Shown: positions 47,090 to 59,800 of the stretch, one piece after another
Position numbering within the stretch: position 1 is the first letter of the stretch
How the letters are laid out: each line of letters opens with the position of its first letter
The notes under the pieces: model-generated
The model's database searches: none
The model's input: the letters and a program-made list of their open reading frames with translations, nothing else
Told to the model about the DNA's origin: nothing
Made by a program: the position numbers and the translations under genes
Source of the DNA: Trichinella spiralis
Taxonomy: Eukaryota > Nematoda > Enoplea > Trichinellida > Trichinellidae
Direction: 5' to 3'
DNA length: 64,000 nucleotides
NCBI GenBank assembly: GCA_000181795.3
Contig: CM012955.1
Coordinates: forward strand, 11,310,259-11,374,258

Positions 47090-47221
47090 CAGAATTTATT
47101 CTTGGTCAGTATAGAAAAATTGTACGAACGGGCGGTGTTAAATGTCGTTAATTACATTACTTTGACGTCAGTGAGTGTCAATCGGAAAAATATCGATGAA
47201 CTGCTTGCTGCTCTGCAATAA
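47090..47221 (+). CDS. Possible terminal exon, 43 codons
   Basis: After GTAAGTGACAG the frame reads IEKLYERAVLNVVNYITL, then SVSVNRKNIDELLAALQ and a stop. The amphipathic helix-like end is typical of a protein C-terminus. There is no Met. It is not connected to any other exon I can see and may belong with the islands at 44.0-46.2 kb. Confidence 0.25.
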   Translation, partial: QNLFLVSIEKLYERAVLNVVNYITLTSVSVNRKNIDELLAALQ

Positions 47222-49453
47222 GGTTAGCTAAGTGACATGCGGAAATCTTGAATGATGTCACCGGCCATATTGTAAATTTGCTTCAAATAGGCGATTGGTT
47301 CAATTCCATAATGTAAATGGAATAAAATTAAAGCTTTTGTTTCATGTATGTATATAAAAAACTATAATTCTTGTGGGCGGTTGACAGTTTTTGTGACAAT
47401 CTGTTAAAATTCATATTCTTTGTTTTTTCCATCAACGCATGCCGATGCTGATTTGCACATCATCATCATCATCTATCATAAGATAAAGATTGTTGCATAT
47501 TCTTCTCTTACTTTCATGTGTTGCATAATTAATTATAAGTTTTACACAAAGATTTGTTTCTTTTTTTTCGTATGATTCATTGCACTTGTTTGTTATCATG
47601 CTAAATATGAGGGCTAAATAGAATATGTTGGTATGCATTTTTCGACCTTTTCATTAATTTCATTTGTAAATTTTCTAATAATTTTTTGACAGCATATTTT
47701 TACAAAAAAGGAAAAGAAAACCAACAAATTTATGCCAATGTATTGTGTGAGAAAATTTGAAGTCAAATATTGCAATTTGTCATAATGTGATAAATTGATT
47801 TATCAGATCATGAAATTTTCAAATCGAACGAAGACCGTTGTGTAGGTATGAACACGTGCGTTCAAAATACTGACTAGTATAAGGTTAGCGAAAAAGGAAA
47901 GTAAAAAAGAGCATCATCAACACGCACATTATACATGTGGGGTGATATTTAAATAAATTTTCAAATATAGCGATTTTATTCAAATTGAATTTACTGTATA
48001 TATATATATAGCGTTTCAGCTGTTTGCACAACGTTGCGTGCTTGCACAGCAATTTCAAATAAGCATCACCGAATCATTGCGTCAAACATTTTGTCCAAAA
48101 TTGGTCCAACTATCACAATTTGATAATGCCATGTAATGAATGAGGTTTATTTATTTTTTTTCAATTAAAATAAATAATTTTATCTTTAATTGGAGCCCAA
48201 ATCTCGAAAAGAAAAAACAGAATTTGTTTCTAAAAGGATTTTGAAAAGCCCATCTTTTTTTGCATTGTTATATATCTTTTGTTATTTTGTTGTAATTAGT
48301 ATTGTTGTTGTTGTGGTTGTGGAAATGCATATTCTGATTAGGTATCAATTTGAATATATTGTTTTCTGGCCTAATTTTTCAAATGAAGAAAGTCGACTAA
48401 ATTGACATTAATTATTTTATTCCAGAATGCTTGAAAAGCACGCGTGATGCATCGTGTTTGCACAGTAGAATCTCTTTTATAATTTATTGTGCTATTCTTA
48501 TTGTCATTCTGCGATGAAGACTCGTTCAATTTGAACTTCTCTACTTTCTCAACTAAATATTGGGATGAAAAATTAATTTTATTAACAAGTTAAATTAATA
48601 TATATATATACTTTAAACTTTGATAGTTTTAATGAAAAAAAATGTTAATCTGTTGTTAAGTTGACGTCGATCTTCATATTACTACACTGAGCTGTGGGTT
48701 ATTCATGAAGTTTCAACAAATAATAATAGTTGAATGAATAAGATTGGAAATTTTTCATTGATTTCTTCAAATAGTTCGAGCATAATTCCAACATAGATTG
48801 AACGTAAATACGTCACTAGCGTGGGTATTTTACAATCTCATACACGAGACAGTTCACTTTTTTACGCATCATTTTAAATGCCAATCAGTGGATTGATTGT
48901 TGAATGATTGAAACGGTTAAAATTTAAATTTTGACGAACCAGCGAGTATTTCAAATTAAAGCGGGCGGTACATTGTGGAATTTCTTTATCTTTTTCAAAT
49001 TTTCATATTCATTAAAATCAGTGTAAACATTTATAAACTGTTTGCATGAAGCTGAATTACGTCAAACGAGAGAAAGAATCCAATGTTTAATAAGCGTTTT
49101 AATTTAACAAACAACATTTCAACATTTATTCCATACAATTAAGATTAACCAGCTTGTTATTTGAAATGAGATGAAATAAAATTTTTTCTTAAAAGCGAAA
49201 CATTTTAAATGTAATATTTCATCACAATTATCATAAAAAAATGAATATATGCAGCATTCGCGTAAATTGAATAGGCACGAAATATGGAAGCAAATTTGAA
49301 AAATATTTTACTGAAAACAGGCTTTTTATACAAGTGGAATAACGGTGAAAAGCACTTCTAAGCAAACAAATCCAAATCTCTATCTGAATATTCTAAAAGC
49401 ATTAATAATATTATTTACATTTTAATGAATGAATAAAATTCAACTTTAGGTAA

Positions 49454-49487
<34 letters not shown>

Positions 49488-49881
49488 TTGTGCTATTTGT
49501 TCAAGCAAGTTTCGATTAATTGAATGGAATACACACAACTACTAGCTAGCATTCATTACTAAATCTTTATTCTGGCTTTTCAGAACTAATAACTATCCTT
49601 TTGAAGACCAGTTTTATTAATGTTGAGGTGTTATGAGAAATTTCGTCGTTGGTTGGTCATTTTACAACAATATTTATTTTTTCCTCATTCACAATTGACA
49701 AGATGTTTAATTTTTGTTTGTCGCTTTATTTCATGTTCTACGGGATATTGAAATATATATATGTATATATATATAATTTGAATGAATTTGGATAATATTT
49801 TACTATTGTTGTTGTTGTTGTTGTTGTTCTGGAACGTGGTCAAGCTAGCTGAGAAAACGATTAATTAATTTCTCAGTTTGC
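47222..49881. other. Gene desert, last part
   Basis: AT-rich, with TA microsatellites at about 47998-48010 and 49450-49475 and a (TTG)n run at 49807-49828. No gene is recognised. The Val/Lys-rich frame at 48190-48405 starts without ATG and is probably chance. Confidence 0.5.
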
Positions 49882-50503
49882 GTGACGACAGTTGGGTGGA
49901 ATATTTCAGAAGCAGCTTTTCAGTCGTCGTCAGTAAACAAAGGGGTAACGGGAGACGAGACAAAGCCGACAACAGCGGCAGTTCGCCGGCTCCTGTCGTT
50001 AACTGTACATTTACTGTGTACTGAAAGTCGATTACGTCATTTTGCAGTCGGCGCTTGTGTTGGGCGTTGAATTCTAATGAGCAGTGCTGATTTTAGCAGT
50101 TGCTGTATTGTACGCTGGTCTGGTGAACGTTCACACTGTCTGCTGTTGTTTTCCATTCGGCACTGTGCGCAGTGAGCACAAAGACTTCAACTACAGTTTG
50201 ACAAAGATACGGTCGCTTGTTCGACCACGCCCCAGCGGACCGTCGTCTGGACTCGGTTCCACATTGGGATTGGGCGGCGCCTCTGACCCTCCTCCCCTTC
50301 CCCCTCCCCACTTCCAACCCGGACTGGCTCGGCTTTGCTGTTTGGCCGGCTCGTCCGCTGCTGTTGTTCCCGTTCCGCCAGTCTCGTCCAATTTCTGGCG
50401 GCAATCTGTCCACGCCTGCTCTCGTGACAGGCACGTCCTCTGCGCCGCCAGTTGTGGCCAATGCCGTGCTTGCCAGCGTCGGTTAGTTTTCACATTGTCG
50501 TGA
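49882..50503 (+). promoter_or_regulatory. GC-rich block upstream of the cyclase: probable promoter/5' UTR
   Basis: A sharp rise in G+C over about 600 bases, open in several frames on both strands but without a sensible ATG-led protein. It ends at TGCCAGCGTCG|GTTAGT, a possible donor for an untranslated first exon that would join the acceptor TGTTGCAG at 50696. From there the frame has a stop before the cyclase ATG, as expected for a 5' UTR. The function is inferred from position and composition only. Confidence 0.4.
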
Positions 50504-50808
50504 ATTTTTTTATTTCTTTTTTCAAATTTTAAAATAATAATGAATAAATTTAAATTCTAATCTGCTGCTCCAGCTTTTCCCATCTATCTATCTTCTTCCA
50601 CTGCCCAAATCCCAATTTTACTACGCTTGCACATTTTGTCTGTTTCTTTTTTTTTTCTTATTTTTTTACAATAATATGCCAACTGTGCTGTTGCAGGATG
50701 CTTTTGCTGGACCGGTTTGGTCGACTCGACAAGCGGCGGCTGTTTCACTTCCGCATCGTTTAGCGTCGCTGCTATTCAAATTTCCATTCCAAATATTCAT
50801 TGGTCGAA

Positions 50809-53800
50809 ATGTTGTTGTTGTTGGCCATGCGACGTGAAATATCCATCGCCGTTGTTATTTTTGCTCTGGTTCTGGTCGGTTTGGTCAGATTTGAATTTGC
50901 CGCGGATGTTGGGCCGGCTCGTCAACGGATCCTAATCGGATACTTGGCCGGTACGGTGATCAACCGTCAGCCGCCGATACTGTTGAAATTTCAAATCCCA
51001 TCCGCTCCGGTTGGTCTGGGTCAGAACAATAATACGACGAGCAGGCGCAACGTTTCGACCACGCTCGATTTGTTGCGGTCAATTGTCGGCACGTCGAACA
51101 ACACCGGTACGAGGATGGCTAATGATCGCCGGCGCCGTCAAGGTTCCACGCTTTTCGACCATTCGGACCATCGACTTGTGGGCGGTGGTCATTCGAATTT
51201 GGATTGCAATTTTTCCGGCCACGTACTCAGCGCGCACACGATGAGCTTGGAGCGGATTGCCAAGTGCCTGCAAAGGCAGGGTCTTGTGCACCTGTCGCGC
51301 AATTTGCAAGGTAAATTTGTTGTTAGCTTTATTTGTCCTCACGGTTGATCGTTTTCTCTTGGACTTTTTGTTTGTCCAAACAGGCAGGCAGGCAGGCAGG
51401 CAATCTTCTGAAAAACCATACTTGTTATTTAATCTATCTCCAGTTTGAACTTAATCTCACTCAACGTGCACGCACGCGCACAGATACAGGTGTATGCATA
51501 GTCAATTTTGACTGAGAGAAGAGCAATTGTTTTTAGTAATTCTTGACAATACTGATTATGATAACATAAAGCATTTCTCTTTCCGTGTAGTTCAAAGCAA
51601 ACATAGCTCTAGCTAGCTGCACAAAGTATTGTTTGAAAGAAGGAGAAAAATTGAAAGAATTAATTTTACGTAATTTCTTATTCAAATAATAGTGTGTGTG
51701 TGTGTGTCGGGAGGGGGGGGTTAGTGCGATTTGTCGAGTTCAGAATATTTCGTGGACAGAAATGGAAAATACTGACAAGTCGTATATGGAAATTTGTTGT
51801 ATTCGTTTTGGTTTTCTTACGCTGTTTGTTGTGGGGAAAATTTTTTTTCTTTCATATCCAACTAAGCTTTAGGATCATCAATCAATCAATCACACAACAT
51901 CGGCACAATTTCTGATCGAAATTTTTTATTCTCTTCTGGCATATTTGTCGTATTTTGCATTCCAATATGAAAAATGAATATATTCATTCTTGTACATGTT
52001 CAGGATGCTGTTCTTTTTTTTTTATTATCAAAGTTTCAACTGCAAATTCAAATCTGTTACTTTGGTTGTGTTGTATGGTAATTTTTCTAATTGAACAAAA
52101 ATCAACCACACTGTGATTGTTTTGCAGTTCACCAAAAATGGATTTATGATGTTCACAAAAGAGGAAATCTTTGTTTTGGATTATTTTGAAATTGTATTTT
52201 CATCTTTTCCTTTCAATTCCACACTGATGCTGATTGTTGTTGGAAAATTTTCTCTTCTCTTCAATTTATAAATTCCAATGAAGATATTATTTATTAGAAC
52301 TGTTTGTTTATTAGTGTTGTCAACAATATTCACCAGATATAAACGACAGTAGCAACTAGCGTACTGTGTGTTTGTGTTTATGCGTGTATGAGTGTGTGTG
52401 TGTGTTTATTTATTTTTCAAGTATTATTGTGTAATTTAAATTTGGAATTGAATGAATGTAAAATCTCGATTGCTTGCTTGATGAAATAGCTGAACTGTAT
52501 GATATATATACATGTGCAATGTTGATGCAAGCAAAGCAGAATTTATTTAATTTGTCGAATGATCAGTTATTTCTTCTATTTATGTTTTTTTGCATGTAGT
52601 TGTGAATGAATGTAAATTTTTTATCCAATTTAAATATTACAATATGGGTAATGTTTTCCTCTTTTGTGATCGGAATGATGATAATTTTTTTCAAGAAACT
52701 GTTTTACCTTGTGTATGTATGCATGTATGTAGAGAAATAGTTTTCCGTTCGGTTGGATTGTTGAAGCAAATGAATAATAAATAAGGTTTACACAAGAAGT
52801 CGTAAATGTGAAAGTTATTTTGTTATCGGTTTGACGTTCCGGTTACTTTTGGTATGGGATACGACAATAACCAATGCCGGACTGGACTGTTCAATTTCAC
52901 ATTTTGCATTGAATAGGAAGAACATGAAAAATGCGATATGATCGTGTTTCGGCGTTGGCGATGTGTTGTGCTTGTTCACAAATAATTCGCACAAAAGAAG
53001 CCTGAACTTTGCGCCAGTTTGGAACATTCTCTCTTGTCCAAGGCAGGCGGGACCGGCATATACAACTGGGATGCATGCCGCTAACTTCTTGGGGGTGTGG
53101 GGGGGGGGTCTGCATGTGATAATTCCTTTTATTAAAGCAGAATGAATGAATGGCTGTGCCGTTTTGTTTGTTGTCTTGTTTTGCTTGGGTTCTTTTCCGA
53201 CGACATTGTTGGTCAAGTTGGGTTTAGGCGAACAAGAAAGAACGACCGACCCCCGGCTTTGCCCTTGACCCCGAAGGTCTCTCCATTAAGTGGCAGTTTT
53301 ATTGCTGATTAGATATGACACCATTTTTGGGCTTTACACTTGTAAGATTGTAGTCAAAAGTGTTGCTGCTGCTGCTGAACAATCCACAGTAACTGCGGTA
53401 TCTGTTTCAAAGATGGAACAACAACTCCATCCCACGCCAAGTTGAACAATTAAATTCCCACATATCCGAATCCCACGATTTTTCAAAGCATGCTCATCAT
53501 TATACGGCTTTTTCTTCGTCTTCTTCGTTGAACAATCATTTCAACTTTCCCAATTTTCATCACTTTCTTCCACTGTACAACAATTGGTGGGGTAAATTGC
53601 ATATTTTTGAGCAAAGCAAATTTCTCAAATCTCGTCCTTCCAATACAATACTAGCACACACACACACACATACGTACATACATACATACATACATACATA
53701 CGTGTTCACTAGCTTTTCTAGTGGTCATTTGTCACAGATGACAACTTTCATGACAATTAACTGCTGTTTCTGCTTTTCGATACTAAGATGAATAAGTGAA

Positions 53801-56800
53801 TTTCATTTCCAACTGTTACTATATCAAAATTACATAGCATAATGAAAAAAAACAAGACAAAAAATTATTATCATATGTTATATATGTTATAAATCAACCA
53901 TTTTGTAACAAAGTAGAAAATCAGCTTTTCAAAATAATAACAGTGACTGATGATAATTTTTGACATTTCTTCTTTTCGAATGTTCATTTTGCGTAAATCA
54001 ATGAACGAAAAAACTGTTGCAGATATTTAAATATTTACGCAAGTTGGCAAAAAATTACGAAACGAAACGTCAGAGTAATTTACAAAAAAACCAACTTCCT
54101 GTTTGTCACATTTTGTAACTGCGGACGATAAGCATGTTGATTAGCGGCTTTTCGGTTGCGTCGTTTGCAGTGTCGTTTTAGCATGGAAAAAAAAGCACCG
54201 CAGTCTGAGAATTAGATTGTGGAAATTTTGGAAGTAATAAAATAAATAAATGATGTTTTATTTTTCAAAAAAAAAATTTCACTTGATTTGCTCGAGAGAA
54301 TTTCAATATCTGCTTATTTGATTAGATTAATTTTATTATTATTATTTTGTTTGAAACAGTTTTATTCCATTTTTCCGTATAAAACATCTCCTAACATTGT
54401 TGCAATTCACGCATGTGAAAATGATCATCAGTCACGAATATTGCTGCTGCACAAATAGTCACTTGAAGTAGCAACAATTTTCCATTCTAATAATGAGTGA
54501 GAGAGACTGTTTGTTAGCCGCGACCAGCGTGCTTTGAATTTTGCATTATTTTCATAACGCATCGTGCGTAGTTCGGGTCAATATTGATAAGATAGAAAAT
54601 TGAATGTGTGCATTTGAAATTATTTGCATTGATCGTCGTTTATAATTGATACTGATCACTGATCAGGTGAACACCACTGAGTGGTAATATTTTTTCTTTT
54701 AATGAAAAGTATAAATTTAAAGAAATTCTATTTCACTTTCAGGACACATAATTTCGGGTGCTTTGAAATACGCAATTGAAATAGTGAATGCCAATCCTGA
54801 CATACTGCCTGGCTATCAGTTGGACTTCATCTTTGCAGACACTCGCGGTTTGACCAAGCAGAGTAGGCGAGAGATCAATTGATCTGTTCTAAAGGGGATA
54901 ATTTGAATTGAAATCCAAAATTCAGGTGTCAAAGCAACCATGGAACTTTGGCAAAAAGGTGTCATAGCATTCATTGGTCCTGAAGATAGCTGCCAAACGG
55001 AAGCAATGATGGCCGCTTCACAAAACTTGCCAATGATCTCATACGTATGCATGCATCATTTTCTTTTACACTAACTATGTCTGTTCAATTCACAGTTGCC
55101 AAAATAGTGTGTTTGATGAATACAGTTTTCGAGAATATTGTTATTTCTTTTTTTTTGTTGTTTTTTATTTTTATTTTATTTTTAGAAATGCTTCGATCAT
55201 GCTGTGTCGGACAAATCGAAATACAGTACTTTTGCAAGAACTGTACCGGCGGAGACGGAAATTGGCCGAGCGGCGATATCTTTGCTCAAACACTATTCGT
55301 GGCGAAAATTCGCCATAGTCTATGGTCATAATGATGTCAATAGCCATTTGCTTAAAACTGTTGTGGTAAATTTTGCTAATTTTGCCTGGAGCAGTGTATT
55401 GCTGGTTGATATGCTTGAAAATATTTTCCAGGAACTCAGCACAGCGGAAGGATTGCACATATTGAATATAAGCCGTTTTGAAGAACCTTACCGTTCGACC
55501 AATTTTGACGACCGTCAACGGATCAGTGAAATTGTCAGCGAGACCCATTTGAAAACAAGAAGTGAAAACAACTGTGAAATTATTGATATTAATAATTCGT
55601 TCAAATTAAAATTATCATTTTAGTCTACCTGATGTTTGGCAGTGTGAGCGCCTTGCAGCAGATGCTTTACGCCATGGATGATTTGGAACTGCTGAACAAT
55701 GGTGAATATGTTATTATCTATTTGGAACCGTCTTACACGTATCTCAACCCTGACGACGCGATGATGAACTACTTTTACCGAGGTACAATACTAGGCTGCT
55801 GGCTATTGGGCGTTTTTATTTTTTCCTGATCAATCACTTACTTCAACCCTAGCAACACTTTATACTGTGGAAGAGTTTCACAATTATCCGTTTGTCAATC
55901 GCATTGTCGATCTGAGTCGGTCTGTATTGGCCATTATACCAAGTCCAGTGACATTCACCGACAAAGCTTGGCAAGAATTTTGGGAAAAGGTAAATCAGTA
56001 CAATGCACAGCCGCCATTCAATTTCTTTAACCCAGTCGGTAATTCGCACATTGGAAAGTATCCTGTGGTAAGATGATGGGAAGTGACATCGATGATGTAT
56101 TTTTTTTTTCTTCTGGTAACCAGATAAAATTTTTGCATATGTAAATGCAGGTAAATCGCTATGCGACATATTTGTATGATGCAGTGATGCTTTATGCGAC
56201 TGCTTTGCACGAAGAATTGCAAGCGGGCGGTGATCCAAGAAATGGTTCAGCTATTATTGGCCGAATTTTTAATCGTCGTTATCAAAGTAATTTATTGACT
56301 GCCGTGAGCGAGGAATGATTTGCAGTTTCACAAAAGCGAACACACTCTTTGCAAATCTAGAAACTTGCATGTATGTGTCTGTTTAATCTACTGATACTGT
56401 TTAGGTATGCAAGGCTTTGAAATGCAAATAAACGAGCAAGGTGACGCAGAGGGAAATTTTACACTTTTAACACGGCAGCGACTTGTCGACAGTCGATTTA
56501 ATTTGACTTATGGGCTCATACCGAGCGCATACTTTATCGAGAAGAACGAAACATTACCAGTATTGTTTGTTTTGGTTTTTTTGATTTTATTTTATTTTTT
56601 TTTTGCGCAATGCATGTGTACGTGTGTGCGTTTGTGTTGAGTGTTGTGTGCTGTGTATTTGTGTCTGTGTGTGCTAACTTACTTTGATAGGGTCTTTTAT
56701 TTAAACGTGGCCTCAGAGTAGACTGGGCAGGCGGAAAACCACCTCAAGATGAACCAGAGTGCGGCTTTCGGGGAGAATATTGCGTTGATCAACCAAGTAA

Positions 56801-59800
56801 AGTTCCACTTTTAATTGTTGAATTAAATTTTACACTTATTTCATTCAAATTTAATCCACTGAACTGGTGTCTTTTTTCTTTAATTTTTTAATTTAAGTAT
56901 GCTTTGATTGTGCAATTTCGACAGTTATTTTTTACGCGAACTTTATATTGTTCTTTTCTTTTATTGTGTCTTGAATAAATTAAATGTAGATGATTCATTG
57001 ACACAGGTTATGCTGTGGAAATTGTATGCGGTGCTATTGGAATTGTGATGCTGATCATGGCGGTTGTTAGTTTCATCTATTATAGGTATGCTGCTGTATT
57101 TTTTTTTTCTTCTTCTTCTTCTTTTTGAATTCGAAGCTTTGATGCGTTATTGTTTCAGAAATCGTAAATATGAACAAGAACTTGCAGGTCTCATATGGAA
57201 AATCAATCCCAAAGAGATTCAATTTCATCCCTGTACAGGATATGACAATTTGGGCGGAAGTCGGGCAAGTTGATTTAGTGTACTTTGCGTGTGGAAATTT
57301 CTCAATTCTCTCTCAACTCCACTCCAGCATTTATTCGCTTGTTACGCAAGTTGGTGCTGATAACTTTCTCGTTTAGGTAAGCTTGACTAGTCACGAGTCA
57401 GCGGATTTTTCATCTTGGATAGTTGATCCGCATGGTCTTGGTGTTTATCGCGGCTCATTGGTTGCAATAAAGGAAATTCGTTACGCGAAGCGAACTCGTG
57501 AAATTACAAGAGCCACGAAAATTGAAATGAAAAAGGTTCAACTGTTGTGAATTTGCATCACGAATTATTCCAATTTCAACTCCCACCTTTCAGATGCGAA
57601 GTTTGCATCACGACAACGTGAACCGTTTCATAGGCATTATTGTACAGCCGAATTTCATTTGCGTCGTGCGTGAATATTGTGCTAAGGGAAGTCTTTTTGA
57701 TGTTTTATTAAATGAAAATATCAAATTGGAAAATATGTTCATCGCGTCGTTTGTTGACGACTTGCTCAAAGTATACTCAAAATGTGCGCAGTGTTATTTT
57801 GAGCACTTTTTTTAATGACGTGATTATTTTTTGAGGGCATGATCTATTTGCACGACTCAGAAATTCGGGTACATGGAAATTTGAAATCAACCAACTGCTG
57901 CATTACTAGTAGATGGTCTTTGCAGGTTTCAGACTTTGGCCTTAGTGAACTTCGCGAAGGGCAAATTTACATGTCACAAGAGAGTCAATTGATGGGTAAA
58001 ATTCAGTTAGCATGCGAATTGATTGATTATTCGTTTGTAGTGGAATTTTTTTTTTGTCGCAGGACTTCTGTGGACCGCACCGGAACTGTTGCGAGAAAGT
58101 GTTGATCACATGCAACCGTGCAAAGGTACCCAACGAGGAGATTCGTATTCGTTTGGCATTGTGTTGCATGAGGTGTTTTCACGCAACGGGCCGTTCGACG
58201 TTTATTACGAAGATTCGTTGAGCGGCGAAGGTAGATTTTGGACGGAGTTTGGACGTGACGTTTGATTGTGAAATTTATTTCCCATTTAGAAATCTTGAAA
58301 AATATCATACATACACCTTATTTTCGGCCAAGTCTCGCTCTTGTCGAATGTGACAAATACATATCTGACACGATGTTAGCGTGTTGGGATGAACGTCCCG
58401 AGTGCAGACCTGATTTTCGTCAAATTCGCATGCGTCTCAAAATGCTTTTCAAAGGGATCATGTAAGAATCAAAGGGTCAATTGTTTCGCAGAATAGGTTT
58501 TGCTAATTTCAATTTTGCAGGAAACAAAATATTATGGATCATATGATGGGAATGATGGAAAAGTATCAGAGCCATCTGGAGGAGTTGGTTGAAGAGAGAA
58601 CGGAAGAATTGAAGGAAGAAAAAAAACGCACCGAAACTTTGCTTCATCGTATGCTTCCAAAGTAGGCTTTATGAAGTACAATATGGCCACAATTGTGGCC
58701 TTTCAATATATACATGTACATGTGCATGTTGTTGTTGTACATGTACGTGATTTATTCTGTTTGCCTATTATGAAGATTTATAACTTTTAGAGTGGTAGCA
58801 GCTCAGCTCATGCAAGGCAGAGACGTCGTGCCGGAAACTTACGACTCGGTCACAATATATTTTTCTGACATTGTTGGCTTTACGGCACTTTCCGCAGAAA
58901 GCACTCCTGTGCAAGTAAGGGCCTATAAAATGACTTTTATTTCCAGATGAGCGATTGATTATAAGCGGACGAAAATATTTGTAGGTTGTTGCATTTTTGA
59001 ACGATCTTTATACACTTTTTGATCGTATTATTCGTCAATATGATGTGTACAAAGTGGAAACAATTGGTATATATACAGCTAGCCAGCTAGAATGATAGAC
59101 AGATTGGCAGATTAGTATTGGAAAAAGTAAAATGCTTGTGAGGAAAAATTTTTTTAGGTGATGCTTATATGGTTGTCAGTGGCTTGCCAATTCGAAACGG
59201 TAACCAGCACGCAGGCGAAATAGCAACTATGGCATTGGAGTTGGTTGAGGCAGTAAAAGCGTTTCAGGTTCCGCACAAACCTGACGTGGCTTGTCTTCTT
59301 CGTATTGGAATCCATACGGGTCAGTGCATACGTGCTTCCGTATTGTAGAATGCTTATCGACGAATACCATTTGAAAAAATACCTCTGATATTATTTGCAG
59401 GTCCTTGTGCCGCTGGTGTGGTAGGTAAAACCATGCCTCGCTATTGCTTGTTTGGTGATACGGTGAATACGGCTAGCAGAATGGAATCGAACGGAATGCG
59501 TAAGTTTAAAAGTTCAAATGTTTTCCAAGTTGTTGTTTTTTTAGCGCTAGATATGTATGTTTTTGTGTGCAAAGTCTCTTTTCTGCCCCGTTTTGAATGT
59601 GTGTAACGGTTTCATTTTTAAAAGAAGAACAAGGTTTAGAAATAATAAAATATTTTTATTTTACAAAATTTCTGCGGTTTCAAAATGTTTCCAACGCGCA
59701 ACCACCAACCTTTCATTAGTGGATTAGCTAACCGTTGGGCAAAATGCGTAATATATATTTCATTTGCACTCGAAAGTTCCTCTGAATGTTGATAATTGTT

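Noticed and set aside
50084-50503. 139-codon frame upstream of the cyclase as its signal-peptide exon
   Set aside because: It begins at GTG, not ATG, has no in-frame join to the cyclase, and several other frames of this GC-rich block are equally open.
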